NCBI GenBank assembly: GCA_035534695.1
Contig: DATLRN010000005.1
Coordinates: 78,179 to 142,178, forward strand
Reading direction: 5' to 3'
DNA length: 64,000 nt
From: Bog-877 sp035534695
GTDB lineage: Bacteria > Chloroflexota > Dormibacteria > Aeolococcales > Bog-877
Part shown: positions 27,818 through 36,946 of the stretch, one piece after another
Position numbering within the stretch: position 1 is the stretch's first letter
Layout of the letters: each line of letters begins with the position of its first letter
Position numbers and translations under genes: made by a program
The notes under the pieces: generated by a model
The model's database searches: none
What the model saw: only the letters and a program-made list of their open reading frames with translations
What the model was told of the DNA's origin: nothing

Positions 27818-28689
27818 CGGCTGATCTGAACCTGAAGGACTCGCTCCTGTCCGTCCAAGTCGCGGCGTGGCTCCAGATGCGCTCCAGGCCAGACCTCATG
27901 GGCCAGCGCCTCAACACCTCTAATACGACGAGGGTCTACTTCCAAGCAGATCGCGGCCCCCGCTCCCAGTACCGCGGCCAGTGCCCGGAGCAGCTGCCGA
28001 TAGGCATCCAGCCCGTCCGGACCACCATCGAGGGCGAGGACCGGCTCGTAGTCACGAACGGAGCGGTCCAGAGTTCGTAGCTCCTCAGTGCTTATGTAAG
28101 GCGGATTAGCTACCACTAGGTCGGTCGGAGAAAGCCAACCCAGAGGCTCTGACCAGGACGCCAGCACCGGTGTAACGCGATCGCTCACCCGGTGCTTGAG
28201 GGCGTTTCGGGTGGTCGAGGCCACAGCCACTTCGGAGGCGTCAACCGCTTCCACCTCTGCCGCTGGCGAGTTAGCCGCGATGGCGATCGCGAGACAACCG
28301 CTGCCGCAGCCCAGATCGGCGACCTGAATTGGGCCCTGACCGATGGCCCTGACATGAGCGAGGGCCACCTCAACCAGCAGTTCCGACTCCGGTCTCGGGA
28401 TCAGGACACCGGGTCCGACTTCAAAGTCCAGCCCGTAGAAGCTAGCTTCGCCGAGAAGGTAGGCCATCGGCTCGTCCTTCCGTCGCCGCGTGAGCAGGCC
28501 TCGAGTCCTTGTAAGCTCTTCTTCCGTCAGGGGTCGGTCAAACTGGAGATATAGGTCCAACCGAGAAAGAGACAGCGCGTGCGCCAGGAGGACCTCCACG
28601 TCGCGTCTGGGCGTAGCGATCTCGGTGGACCGACTGAGGTAGCCCGTGCCGCGGCGGAGAACTTCTAATACTTGCAAGGTCCGGGCCAA
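27814..28689 (-). CDS. prmC: Peptide chain release factor N5-glutamine methyltransferase
   Basis: This protein of about 291 residues has a helical N-terminal domain (RRDVEVLLAHALSLSRLDLY) and a SAM-binding domain with VADLGCGSGCLAIAIA and the catalytic NPPYIS. The preceding GVLIPRPESELLVE is the family hallmark. It methylates the GGQ glutamine of release factors. The start is probably TTG 28689; a second in-frame TTG lies at 28677, and neither has an ideal Shine-Dalgarno. It heads the leftward operon through to the mreB-like gene and diverges from the tadE gene. Confidence 0.93.
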   Translation of the reverse strand: MARTLQVLEVLRRGTGYLSRSTEIATPRRDVEVLLAHALSLSRLDLYLQFDRPLTEEELTRTRGLLTRRRKDEPMAYLLGEASFYGLDFEVGPGVLIPRPESELLVEVALAHVRAIGQGPIQVADLGCGSGCLAIAIAANSPAAEVEAVDASEVAVASTTRNALKHRVSDRVTPVLASWSEPLGWLSPTDLVVANPPYISTEELRTLDRSVRDYEPVLALDGGPDGLDAYRQLLRALAAVLGAGAAICLEVDPRRIRGVEALAHEVWPGAHLEPRRDLDGQERVLQVQISR

Positions 28690-28833
28690 GTCTCCGCTGG
28701 GACCGTGTGTGTGAGTGGGCGGGCAACCCTCGGTCCTGTGACACGACTGTTACCTGATTGGTGGAAGTGGCGTGCGCCGAGAGCCGCTACGCTCACGGCG
28801 GGCCGAAATGCCTTACGGCCACTTGGAGGTATC

Positions 28834-29316
28834 GTGCACGCCCTGACTCTAAATCGGCGGCGTCCCAGCCGGGGCCAGTCGTTGGTCGAGTTCGCCCTCA
28901 TCCTACCAGTGGCCGTCCTCTTGCTGGGGCTGATCGCGACTGGAGGACAGATGATCATCTCGGCGATTAACGTGACCCAGGCAGCGCGTGCCGCGGCGGT
29001 GGCAGCTGCCAGTGACTACGCCAAGAACCCGAGCGATGTCTCCACCCAAAGAACCGATGCATCGACCGCCGCCAACGACGAGGAGGGCGGGGCCAGCAGC
29101 ATCAAGTGCTCAGGTGGGGGGGTCCCCACTGGCGTGTCTCCTCAATGCGTCGCGGTTACCGACATTGCCGCTGGAACCGGTGGGTTGGAGAATGACCAAG
29201 TAGACCTTGTCCAAGTAAAGGTCTACCAGAGCATCACTCCCTTCATCCCCATCTTCCCGTCCCTTGCGGTTAGTTCAGAAGCGACGGACGGGGTTGAGGC
29301 GACGTCGGTATCATGA
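28834..29316 (+). CDS. TadE-like pseudopilin
   Basis: The longer open frame is spurious; GTG 28834 has GGAGG five bases upstream and gives 160 residues. A short basic leader precedes RGQSLVEFALILPVAVLLLG, the TadE motif, and one membrane helix. The remainder is a small outside domain with two Cys (about residues 94-110). TadE/F minor pilins prime Tad pilus assembly. The stop overlaps the next ATG (ATGA). Confidence 0.85.
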   Translation: MHALTLNRRRPSRGQSLVEFALILPVAVLLLGLIATGGQMIISAINVTQAARAAAVAAASDYAKNPSDVSTQRTDASTAANDEEGGASSIKCSGGGVPTGVSPQCVAVTDIAAGTGGLENDQVDLVQVKVYQSITPFIPIFPSLAVSSEATDGVEATSVS

Positions 29317-31160
29317 AATTGGTATTTCCGACCCGATCCCTCGTGTCAGCCAACTCGCGGCAGCGCCAGGGTGGCCAGGTCGCCGTGCTGTTCGCCATCA
29401 GTTTGGTGGTCTTAGTCTTCGCTGGTGGCTTGGCCATCGACGGTGGCTTTGGGCTCTTCCAGTACCGCCAGGCCCAGAATGCGGCTGACTTCGCCTCCCA
29501 GGCGGGTGCCAATGCCCTGGTCAGTAATTGCGACGACGGTTCAGTTCCCTCCCCCATCACTGGGGCACAGCTTGTCCAAGTGATTGACGACGAGGTCAAT
29601 CACAACTCCCCGGACTCCGCGGTTCCATCAACCAATCCCAACAAGAACTGGTCCGCTTACTATCTCAACTCCACCGGGGGGACTTTCGATGTGACGCCAG
29701 GAGATGACACGGTCACCGCCTCTGCCAGCATCATCCCCGCCGGAGCCTGCGGGGTACACGTCTCGGTGCAGCCCAAGTGGCCGCCATTTATCGCTCAGAT
29801 CATGGGCTTCTCGCATCTGCAGACAGCGGCCGCCGCCGCTGCGGTCAACAACATCGCCTCCAAGGGTGGTGCCACCAGCATCGTGGCTCTGGGAGAGAAC
29901 GGGGCACACACGATCCTTGAGGCCGGCAACGGCTTCTTCAACGTGACCGGGACCATTTTCGACAATGCCAATGGATGGCTGAACGCGGGCGAGTCGACGT
30001 GGAGCAACTCCGATTGCAAGCCCAGCGCGTGTGCCGACACGATCGACGGAAAGGAGAATGGGACTATGGACGTCGCCGGCAACATCGATGCCGCCGCCAA
30101 GATTCCCTGGGACTGGTGCTTCACCGGTGACAGTCCGGCAGACCCCGCGAAGTGCACAGCAAACAACACCACCATAAGCTACACGGCCTGGTCTGGAGGC
30201 CAGGGCCAGTACACCACCGATCCCATCGCCACAGATCCCGAGGCGCCACCGGAGCCCACCAGCAGTGACGCCTACTGCCCCGGCCAAGGTGTCCTTACAG
30301 ACCCGGCCCACCCCGGCGGCGTGTACGTTCCCGGGGTCTACACCAGCGCAGTAGTTATCACCGGCAACGCCACGTTTGAGAACTGCAGCCAGGCACTAGG
30401 TCAGTCGGGTGGTGGCACCGTGTATGAAGGCCTGTATGTGTTCGAAAAGGGCTTGGTGATCATGCCGGCATTAGGGGACACCGTTAGTGGTAACGGTGTC
30501 GTCTTCTACACCGACGACACCGTCCCCAAGACTATCGATGGCGTTCAGAACAAAGGCGACGGCGAACCGGTGCTACCTGCAGCCGTCAACTCCGCGAGTT
30601 GTGGATCCCCAGGGAATTCTGACAACTGTAACGTGGACTCCAGCTGCGGCACGGTCTGCAACCAGCCCAACCCGGTAGCCTCGCAAGGACTGAATGATGT
30701 GGTCGAGATCGGTGGTCAGGGCACGGTCAACATCACCGCTCCCACGTCAGGGACGTACGACGATTTCCTCATCTGGAACTCGGCGAGTAACGTGGCCAAC
30801 ATCGGATTGGATGCGTTGCCAACGGACACCGCCGCGATTACTCTGGGTGGGATCATCTACGACAACAGTGATCAGACGGGTCAGGTGCTTTCCGGATCTG
30901 GGTGTGGCAACACCTGCGAAACCTATTGGGGCAATGACTCCGGCGTACCTTATCTGCCAGGCGGCATGCTGGTAGCCGGATACGGCCTTGACGCCGCGAC
31001 TGGCGAGACTTGCTCGGCAGGCGTGCACTGCAATGTGACCATCAACGGACTGGCCACGGTGGACCTCTTCCAGACCCAGGGCTATACAGACCTGAACATC
31101 ACCGGGAGCGGCTATCAGATTCCCGGTATCGCTGGCTCGGGCGCTAGCTTGTACTCGTAG
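29313..31160 (+). CDS. TadG-like Tad-locus surface protein
   Basis: This 615-residue protein begins with RQGGQVAVLFAISLVVLVFA, the Tad/TadG N-terminal motif, one membrane helix and AIDGGFGLFQYRQAQNAADF, after which the chain is exported. The large outside part is rich in Gly, Thr, Asn, Asp and Cys (for example CGSPGNSDNCNVDSSCGTVC), suggesting many disulfides, consistent with the VKOR system in the window. I do not recognise a catalytic domain. It is coupled to the TadE genes on both sides. Surface anchoring of the pilus is inferred. Confidence 0.75.
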   Translation: MKLVFPTRSLVSANSRQRQGGQVAVLFAISLVVLVFAGGLAIDGGFGLFQYRQAQNAADFASQAGANALVSNCDDGSVPSPITGAQLVQVIDDEVNHNSPDSAVPSTNPNKNWSAYYLNSTGGTFDVTPGDDTVTASASIIPAGACGVHVSVQPKWPPFIAQIMGFSHLQTAAAAAAVNNIASKGGATSIVALGENGAHTILEAGNGFFNVTGTIFDNANGWLNAGESTWSNSDCKPSACADTIDGKENGTMDVAGNIDAAAKIPWDWCFTGDSPADPAKCTANNTTISYTAWSGGQGQYTTDPIATDPEAPPEPTSSDAYCPGQGVLTDPAHPGGVYVPGVYTSAVVITGNATFENCSQALGQSGGGTVYEGLYVFEKGLVIMPALGDTVSGNGVVFYTDDTVPKTIDGVQNKGDGEPVLPAAVNSASCGSPGNSDNCNVDSSCGTVCNQPNPVASQGLNDVVEIGGQGTVNITAPTSGTYDDFLIWNSASNVANIGLDALPTDTAAITLGGIIYDNSDQTGQVLSGSGCGNTCETYWGNDSGVPYLPGGMLVAGYGLDAATGETCSAGVHCNVTINGLATVDLFQTQGYTDLNITGSGYQIPGIAGSGASLYS

Positions 31161-31162
31161 CG

Positions 31163-31687
31163 ATGATCCGCCGAGGCTCCGGCCAAGCCGTCGTGGAGTT
31201 CGCACTGGTAGCGCCCATATTCTTCGCCCTAGTGGTGGGCGTGGTCGCCGCCGGATATCTCTTCTTTCAGGCCTCCGCTGTCGCCGACGCCGCGCAAGGG
31301 GCGGCACGGGAGGCAATAGTCCAGACTTCCGTCGACAATGGGACGCCTCCATGTGAGTCCGGCCAGGATAAGGACGGTGACACGGTGACCATTGAGTCGG
31401 CAGCGCAGAAAGCGGCGAATATACTCACCGTCGATCAAAACACTCTCTGTCAGCAGGGGAGTAGCACCACGGCTGACACATTCTGTCCTGGAGGGCCAGC
31501 CGACACGCTGGTACAGACAGCCGTAACCGGGGACGCCCAAATCAAGGTTTGCGTAGGAGGAAGTCTGAGCGAGCCCACGCAATTTTCAGTGGAGGTCACC
31601 TTGATCGCCCATCCACTGGAACCACTGCTAGGCACTTCGATCAGGCTGGACTCGACTAGCATCCTCGACGCGCAACCAAGCACCTGA
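31163..31687 (+). CDS. TadE-like pseudopilin, second copy
   Basis: This 174-residue protein starts MIRRGSGQAVVEFALVAPIF, the TadE motif, followed by one membrane helix and an outside domain with four Cys. It begins two bases after the TadG-like gene. The three genes form one unit, separate by 26 kb from the flp-cpaB-cpaE part. Confidence 0.85.
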   Translation: MIRRGSGQAVVEFALVAPIFFALVVGVVAAGYLFFQASAVADAAQGAAREAIVQTSVDNGTPPCESGQDKDGDTVTIESAAQKAANILTVDQNTLCQQGSSTTADTFCPGGPADTLVQTAVTGDAQIKVCVGGSLSEPTQFSVEVTLIAHPLEPLLGTSIRLDSTSILDAQPST

Positions 31688-31690
31688 CGA

Positions 31691-31725
31691 GTCGGCGGCA
31701 TGCCTCGCGCGGTCCTACCGCCGAC
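31691..31725 (+). terminator. Hairpin after the tadE-tadG-tadE unit
   Basis: GTCGGCGG and its complement CCGCCGAC are separated by 19 bases and begin three bases after the stop codon. There is no U-tract, so termination is only possible, not certain. Confidence 0.35.
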
Positions 31726-32200
31726 GGTGGACGCCAGTCTCGCGCATTAGCCGGTCCTGCCTGAATAGAGAACTGGGTTGATGGACCGCCTGGCGTAAAT
31801 GGATGGTCCCTAGTGGCGAGTGGCTTGGACAGGCCGGAGAGACGACGTCTGCGCTACACAGACGAGCCAGGAGGCTTGTCGTCGTATTGCCCCACACCGG
31901 TCGCGGATCGAACCTGGGGCAGCAAGATCAGGGGTCGAGGAGGAACCGAGGGGTGAGGAGGAGCAATCGACATTGAGGATGGAGAGCAGGGCGACCGTAG
32001 AGTTGGCATGTGGCGTGGGAACTCGTGGGAGAACGTCGGCAGATGGCGCGAGGCCGTCGCCAGCCACACCTCGAGCAACACCATGGGTTCAGGCGATCGG
32101 CCACTCGACGAGCACCTCCGAGCCCGGGCCGGGGGCGGCGGGATCAGCCTGCGTAGAGCTGGCCTGACGGTCGGCAGGGCGGCCAAGCCACGCGGCCAGA
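31726..32200. other. Non-coding stretch before mutM, no gene supported
   Basis: About 475 bases with open frames on both strands but no family-like protein, no good ribosome binding site and biased Arg/Pro/Ser composition of the translations. The 115-codon rightward frame at 31820 and the leftward one at 31854-32390 look like chance frames. It may be eroded DNA. Confidence 0.5.
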
Positions 32201-33079
32201 ATGCCTGAGCTTCCTGAAGTAGAGGCGCTGGTCCAGTTCCTCGACCGGCACACCTCGGGATCCCAGCTGACCCGGTTGGAGCTAGCGTCTTTCTCCGCTC
32301 TGAAAACAGTCGCGCCGAGCCCTCAGGACCTCCTCGGGAGCCACGTCGTCCGCTGGGTGCGGCGCGGGAAATACCTTTGTCTGGAGACAACCAGCGGCTT
32401 CATGGTCATCCACCTGAGTCGGGCCGGATGGTTGAAGTGGCATCCCCGGCTGGCCGAACCACTGGCCCGGCCCAGCCGAGGCCCCTTGGTCCTGCGGGTG
32501 GGCTTCCAGTCCGGGGAAGGTGGCCGATCCAGTCCCGGCCTCGATCTCACTGAGGCAGGCAAGGAGAGGCGCGTGTCGCTCTGGGTGGTCGAAGATCCCG
32601 TCCTGGTTCCAGCCATCGCGGGGCTTGGTCCGGATCCCCTGGATCCCACCTTCACCGGCCAGGTGCTCGGGGAGGCCCTGGCACAGGCCCCGGGCAACGT
32701 CAAATCGGCCCTCACTACGCAGTCCGTCCTGGCCGGGGTCGGCAACGCCTACTCAGATGAAGCCTTGCATGTCGCCCGGATGTCGCCGTTCAAAACTGCC
32801 AGCAAGCTCTCCGGCGACGAGGTCAGGAGGCTCCATCAAGCGTTAGTGAGCATCTTCACCACCGCGGTTGCCGCATGCACTGGCCTTGCTCCAGAGGAAC
32901 TGAAGGACGAGAAGCGTTCTGCCATGCGGGTTCACGGCCGCACCGGGTTGCCTTGCCCCACCTGCGGCGACACCATCTGTGAGGTGGCGTTCGCGACCCG
33001 CTCCTTGCAGTACTGCCCCACTTGCCAGACCGGAGGCCGTCGCCTCGCCGACCGACGCCTCTCCCGACTCCTGAAGTAG
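32201..33079 (+). CDS. mutM: Formamidopyrimidine-DNA glycosylase (Fpg/MutM or Nei-type)
   Basis: This 292-residue protein has the catalytic N-terminus MPELPEVEAL (Pro nucleophile and Glu after Met removal), the Lys of RRGKYLCLE, the H2TH region AGVGNAYSDEALHVARMSP and a C-terminal zinc finger with CPTC and CPTC. It removes oxidised purines and nicks DNA. The finger contains FATRSLQYCPTC, so the usual GGRSTYYCP pattern is changed but the ligands remain. The ATG at 32201 defines the N-terminus unambiguously. Confidence 0.93.
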   Translation: MPELPEVEALVQFLDRHTSGSQLTRLELASFSALKTVAPSPQDLLGSHVVRWVRRGKYLCLETTSGFMVIHLSRAGWLKWHPRLAEPLARPSRGPLVLRVGFQSGEGGRSSPGLDLTEAGKERRVSLWVVEDPVLVPAIAGLGPDPLDPTFTGQVLGEALAQAPGNVKSALTTQSVLAGVGNAYSDEALHVARMSPFKTASKLSGDEVRRLHQALVSIFTTAVAACTGLAPEELKDEKRSAMRVHGRTGLPCPTCGDTICEVAFATRSLQYCPTCQTGGRRLADRRLSRLLK

Positions 33080-33095
33080 CTTGGGGATTGCCGCT

Positions 33096-33623
33096 TTAGC
33101 CGGGGCCATCCTCTAGGCTCAGCTGCAGAAGTAGCGTGTCCAGCCAGCGACCATTCTTGAAGCCAACCTGACGCAGACGGCCCGCCTCGAGAAACCCCGC
33201 GCTGCGGTGTAAGGCGGCAGATGCGGGCTCGCCCGAGTCCGCGATCACCGCAATGATCTGCTTGGCCCCCCAGCTCCGGGTCGCCGCGATGAGAGCCTCC
33301 AGGAGCTGCGAACCCAGACCCTGACCAACGCGTTCGGGCTGCACGTAGATGGAGTCCTCCAGGGTAAAGCGATAACCGGGGCGGGGACGCCAGGGAGTGG
33401 CTAAGGCATACCCGGCCAACTCGGCGCCATCGAGTGCAACCAGGAAGGGCAGGCCCAGCCGGTTCAGCCCGGCAAGCTTGACCTGCCAGTCTTCTGGGGT
33501 GGGTGGCACCAACTCGAAGGTCGCCAGCGACTCCAGAACGTAGCCCCCATAGAGGCGCGCCACCGCGGCACAGTCAGGTGGGGTGGCCTGTCTGATCGAA
33601 ACGGTGGCATCGCTCTGGTCCAT
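33096..33623 (-). CDS. GNAT N-acetyltransferase, phosphinothricin/methionine sulfoximine acetyltransferase type
   Basis: ATG 33623 gives 175 residues beginning VSIRQATPPDCAAVARLY. TFELVPPTPEDWQ, YRFTLEDSIYVQPERVGQGLGSQLLEALI and AALHRSAGFLEAGRLRQVGFK match the Pat/Bar/MddA group of GNAT enzymes; the CoA loop is RVGQGLG. Such proteins acetylate phosphinothricin, methionine sulfoximine or methionine sulfone, but homologues often have other substrates. It is convergent with mutM. Confidence 0.85.
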   Translation of the reverse strand: MDQSDATVSIRQATPPDCAAVARLYGGYVLESLATFELVPPTPEDWQVKLAGLNRLGLPFLVALDGAELAGYALATPWRPRPGYRFTLEDSIYVQPERVGQGLGSQLLEALIAATRSWGAKQIIAVIADSGEPASAALHRSAGFLEAGRLRQVGFKNGRWLDTLLLQLSLEDGPG

Positions 33624-33696
33624 CCCCGATTTATAGCGGAGACCGGCCCTTCTGCCCGCCCCGCGTCCCGTCAAGGGCTTCGGTACTGGCGCGGAG

Positions 33697-34113
33697 TCAC
33701 TCCGTGGACTTGGCAAGAAAAATGCGTCGGGACCCTTCATTGCCAGCTGCCCCCAGACCCCAGCTGAGAACCCGCCGGGGATGGATACGGATCAACCCGT
33801 CCCCCTCCTTTGGGTCACCTGCAGACTGGTTGCTCAAGGCCTCGGCGGTACCCCGGATCTGCACTCCACGCGGCTTCCAAGGTTTTATCGAGGCCAGGTC
33901 ATCGACTACAAAGGCGACCTGGGGGTTGGCTTCAACGTTACGGAACTTCTGAGACTTGCCCATATTCCAGCCGCCGATGTCGATCGTTCCCGCCTCTTCG
34001 TCGACCTTGAATCCCACCGGATTGTTCTGCGGAACGCCATCGGGGGCGATGGTCGCCAAGCGGCCCAGGCGCTGAGAGCGTAAAAACTCTATTTCGGCAT
34101 CGGTGAAGCTCAC
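33697..34113 (-). CDS. PPOX-class pyridoxamine 5'-phosphate oxidase-like flavin/F420-dependent protein
   Basis: GTG 34113, with AGGAGG eight bases upstream, gives 138 residues. RLGRLATIAPDGVPQNNPVGF, the GWNMGKSQKFRNVEANPQVAFVVDD block and RGVQIRGTAEAL are typical of small split-barrel PPOX proteins related to Rv2061-type F420-dependent reductases. Cofactor (FMN or F420) cannot be settled by eye. It is divergent from the hydrolase at 34253. Confidence 0.83.
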   Translation of the reverse strand: MSFTDAEIEFLRSQRLGRLATIAPDGVPQNNPVGFKVDEEAGTIDIGGWNMGKSQKFRNVEANPQVAFVVDDLASIKPWKPRGVQIRGTAEALSNQSAGDPKEGDGLIRIHPRRVLSWGLGAAGNEGSRRIFLAKSTE

Positions 34114-34252
34114 GTTACTTACCCTCCTGGGTGCCACCCATCCGGCGGTCATTGTCTGCAGCGTAACTGGCACTGGTCCACCTCCCGTTCGCGAGATCAA
34201 CTGACACCACACTCCCAGCCGCGGGTTCTCCGGAGGATAGACTTCAGCAACG

Positions 34253-35101
34253 GTGAGTGAACCTAACTTCGAGGTCGGCGAAGGAGACAACCGGCTGGCG
34301 GGCTGGCGTAACGGCGTCGGCCCGGCGGTGGTCCTCCTCGACGGCGGACCCGGCCTCTCTGAGTATCTCGAGAGTCTTGAGCCTGAACTCGTCGACGGCT
34401 ACACGGTGATCCGGTATCAACAACGAGGGTTGGCGCCCTCCACCCTTTCCGGTCCCTTCACGATCGAGACCCAGGTTGCCGACGCGATTGCGTTGCTCGA
34501 CTCGCTCGGCCTGGAGCGCGTCCTGCTCATCGGCCACTCCTGGGGTGGTCACCTTGCCCTCCACCTGATGGCGACCCATCCGGAGCGCATCGCGGCCGCG
34601 CTCGTGGTCGACCCACTGGGGGCGGTGCCAGACGGTGGCGAATCCGGGTTGAATGAGAATCTCCTCGCCCGCCTCAGTCCGGCGGCGGCAGCTCGGGCGG
34701 CCGAGCTGGACGCCAGCGCCATGCGTGGGGAGGGCACCGCAGCAGATGAGCTGGAGGGCCTGGCTCTGGTCTGGCCCGGCTACTTCGCCGACCCAGCCAC
34801 GGCACCGCCGATGCCACCAATGCAGGTTTCGGTTGCCGCATATTCGGAGACGTTCGCCTCCATCCACGAGCATTTCGAGCGGGGCACGCTGACCACGCTC
34901 CTGCCCCAGTGTCCGGTACCAACTCTTCTGCTCCTGGGAGCCGGCAGCCCGATTCCCAACTCCTACGGAATCCAGACGGCGGCGCTGATTCCAGGTGCCG
35001 AGGCCCGGGTCCTCCAGAACTGCGGACACTTGCCCTGGCTGGAACAGCCGGGAGTGGTTCGGACCGCGCTCGATGAATTGCGCGCCAAAGCACAGCTTTA
35101 G
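34253..35101 (+). CDS. Alpha/beta hydrolase, proline iminopeptidase-like
   Basis: This 282-residue protein has an oxyanion region LDGGPGLSEYLES (HGGPG-like, with His replaced by Asp), YQQRGLAPST as in prolyl iminopeptidases, the nucleophile in GHSWGGHLALHL and a final His in NCGHLPWLEQP. Start GTG 34253 has GGAGG 16 bases upstream, which is long. Substrate unknown; peptidase or esterase are both possible. Confidence 0.8.
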   Translation: MSEPNFEVGEGDNRLAGWRNGVGPAVVLLDGGPGLSEYLESLEPELVDGYTVIRYQQRGLAPSTLSGPFTIETQVADAIALLDSLGLERVLLIGHSWGGHLALHLMATHPERIAAALVVDPLGAVPDGGESGLNENLLARLSPAAAARAAELDASAMRGEGTAADELEGLALVWPGYFADPATAPPMPPMQVSVAAYSETFASIHEHFERGTLTTLLPQCPVPTLLLLGAGSPIPNSYGIQTAALIPGAEARVLQNCGHLPWLEQPGVVRTALDELRAKAQL

Positions 35102-35290
35102 ACACGGCCCCGGCCGCTCTGGGAACTCGACCCAATAGTCTGGCGGATGGAGTTCTGTCGCCCACGAGTTCAGTTGCTCAGGACAGGTCTCTCGTAGCGG
35201 CTACTCAATGTTTTGGAGCCGGCTGGCCATCCGAGCCCAAGTGAATGGGTGGCCCGCGTCCGGTCGGACCGCGGTCGGGAGCCGGCGGAG

Positions 35291-35620
35291 TCAGTCATCC
35301 GACCCGGGCACTGGTGGGGAAAGCAGGTCATGCAAGGATGCGCTGTATTGCCTGAATGCCACACGCCCCGCGTTCGTCAGGCTCACGTAGGTGATGGGCT
35401 TGCGCCGCTGGTAGGTTTTGGCGAGTGATATGTAACCGGCGTCCTCGAGCTTGCGCAGGTGAGTTGACAGATTGCCGGCGGTCATGCCCACCAACTCCTG
35501 GAGACGGGGGAAGGTGACGGTGTCCCCCGTGGGCACCACGGAGAGAGCCACCGTCACTCGGAGACGGCCCTGCGCATGAATCACCGAATCAAGATCGGGA
35601 AGGGCTCGCTCCACAGTCAC
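35291..35620 (-). CDS. Winged-helix transcriptional regulator (MarR/ArsR-like, HTH_27 type)
   Basis: GTG 35620 overlaps the upstream stop (GTGA) and has AGGAGG seven bases before it, giving 109 residues. The DNA-binding part is FPRLQELVGMTAGNLSTHLRKLEDAGYISL, and the wing is the basic AKTYQRRKPITYVSLT. Such proteins commonly pair with a small membrane protein, which here is the C-terminal part of the upstream fusion gene. It probably regulates its own operon. Confidence 0.85.
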   Translation of the reverse strand: MTVERALPDLDSVIHAQGRLRVTVALSVVPTGDTVTFPRLQELVGMTAGNLSTHLRKLEDAGYISLAKTYQRRKPITYVSLTNAGRVAFRQYSASLHDLLSPPVPGSDD

Positions 35621-36840
35621 GCGTGGACCTCCTTGGAACGCGAGCCCCGGACCCGGAACGCCGCAGCAGCTATCAGGAAACCGCCCCCGCCGGCCAACGA
35701 GAGCACGGCGAAGTTGCCGGACACTCCGGCAGTGACGCTGGCAGCACCGGTTACCAACACCCACGCCCCGAGCCAGTACTGGAGGCGATCGTCCCAAAGC
35801 ATCCCGCCCGCTATGTAAAGCAGACCAACCGCTAGCAGGGAACTCCCGGTCCAGAGAAGCGGCGCCAGATCGGAAGGCAGGCCTTGGTGTTCCAGAGCCA
35901 GATCCAGGGCCAGTACGCCGACGACGGCAAGGAGCCATGACCAGCCATACATGGCGGCGGTTCGTTGCGACGGACCTCGTACTCCTCGGCCGCGCCGGAC
36001 CTGGGCGCCGAAGGTAAAGACGGCGGCAACCGCGAATAGAAGGCCGGCAATCACGCCGCCAAGCCAAGGCATCTTGAACTCACCCAGCCAGCCATTGACG
36101 ACCAGGTAGATGACCCCGAAACCGAACAGCCAGTTCTCCGTGCCTTCGCTGCCTACGCTCCGGACGCCATGATCGTATTTGATGTCGACATTGGCCATAA
36201 GGACCCCCCAGGTTGGGCCTGTCACTACCCGCACCGGGTTATGCCAGAGCCAGTCCCCGCCCGGCTGGGTCGGAGCTGCGACGTCGGCCGGCGCAGCATC
36301 CCCCCAGTCGAATTCGTCCTCACTGAACTCTTCGACGGGGCGGATCTCCAGATCACCGCCGGTAAAGAGGGCTGCCCGAAGCGACTCGATCGAAACCGAA
36401 TGCAGGCCTCCGGGCCGCGCCAGGTGGACCATCGTGGAGCCACCGTGATAGCCCGCTACCCCGAGGTTCCAAAGCCAGTTGAGCAGGTTGGTGTTGTCGC
36501 TGTACCCAAAGAACGCCTTGGGGTTGGCTGCGAAGATGCCTGGGTCAAGTAAGGGCAGCACTGTGATCTGGTCATTTCCTCCGATCGTCGCCATTACGGC
36601 CTTGATCTCAGGGTCGCTAAAGGCAGCCATTAGGTCGGCTGCCCGTGACCAAGCCGAGGCGCCGAGATGCCTGGTGGTGGGGTATTCGACGGGTTCTAGC
36701 CCGAGTTTGTCGCGCAGCCGAAGCATCGAAAGCTCATGGACTGCGGGGAAGCGGCCGGGCGCCGCGAACGAAGGCGACAGAACGGCAACCCGATCCCCTG
36801 GGCTAACTTTGGGGGGAAGCCTCAGCTCTGGACGAGACAT
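35617..36840 (-). CDS. Chimeric protein: N-terminal half of S66 LD-carboxypeptidase joined to a membrane protein
   Basis: Residues 1-213 match the S66/MccF family: SPGDRVAVLSPSFAAPGRFP, MATIGGNDQITVLPLLD, the nucleophile Ser114 in FFGYSDNTNLLN, and WLWHNPVRVVTGPTWG. The match stops there, and the half that holds the catalytic Glu and His is absent. From Met215 (codon 36198-36196) the sequence becomes a separate protein, ANVDIKYDHGVRSVGSEG, with about six membrane helices. That Met is preceded by a G-rich stretch and may be the original start of a 193-residue membrane protein. The frame is open throughout, so a deletion probably fused two genes. The peptidase part is unlikely to be active. Confidence 0.75.
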   Translation of the reverse strand: MSRPELRLPPKVSPGDRVAVLSPSFAAPGRFPAVHELSMLRLRDKLGLEPVEYPTTRHLGASAWSRAADLMAAFSDPEIKAVMATIGGNDQITVLPLLDPGIFAANPKAFFGYSDNTNLLNWLWNLGVAGYHGGSTMVHLARPGGLHSVSIESLRAALFTGGDLEIRPVEEFSEDEFDWGDAAPADVAAPTQPGGDWLWHNPVRVVTGPTWGVLMANVDIKYDHGVRSVGSEGTENWLFGFGVIYLVVNGWLGEFKMPWLGGVIAGLLFAVAAVFTFGAQVRRGRGVRGPSQRTAAMYGWSWLLAVVGVLALDLALEHQGLPSDLAPLLWTGSSLLAVGLLYIAGGMLWDDRLQYWLGAWVLVTGAASVTAGVSGNFAVLSLAGGGGFLIAAAAFRVRGSRSKEVHA

Positions 36841-36946
36841 CCCCTAATCGGAGCACAGATTGCCATCCGGTGCAACCATCTGGAGCTCTCACCGGTGGTG
36901 GCGTGTGCAGCGTCGGTATGGTCAGCCCGGAGTCCGTGCCATGCAG

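Noticed and set aside
30480..30520. Repeated GACACCGT / GGTGTCGTC pieces as a hairpin or operator
   Set aside because: They lie inside the TadG-like coding sequence and reflect repeated Asp/Thr codons.
31854..32390. 178-codon leftward frame across the mutM start
   Set aside because: It runs through conserved mutM codons and its product is Pro/Ser/Arg-rich.
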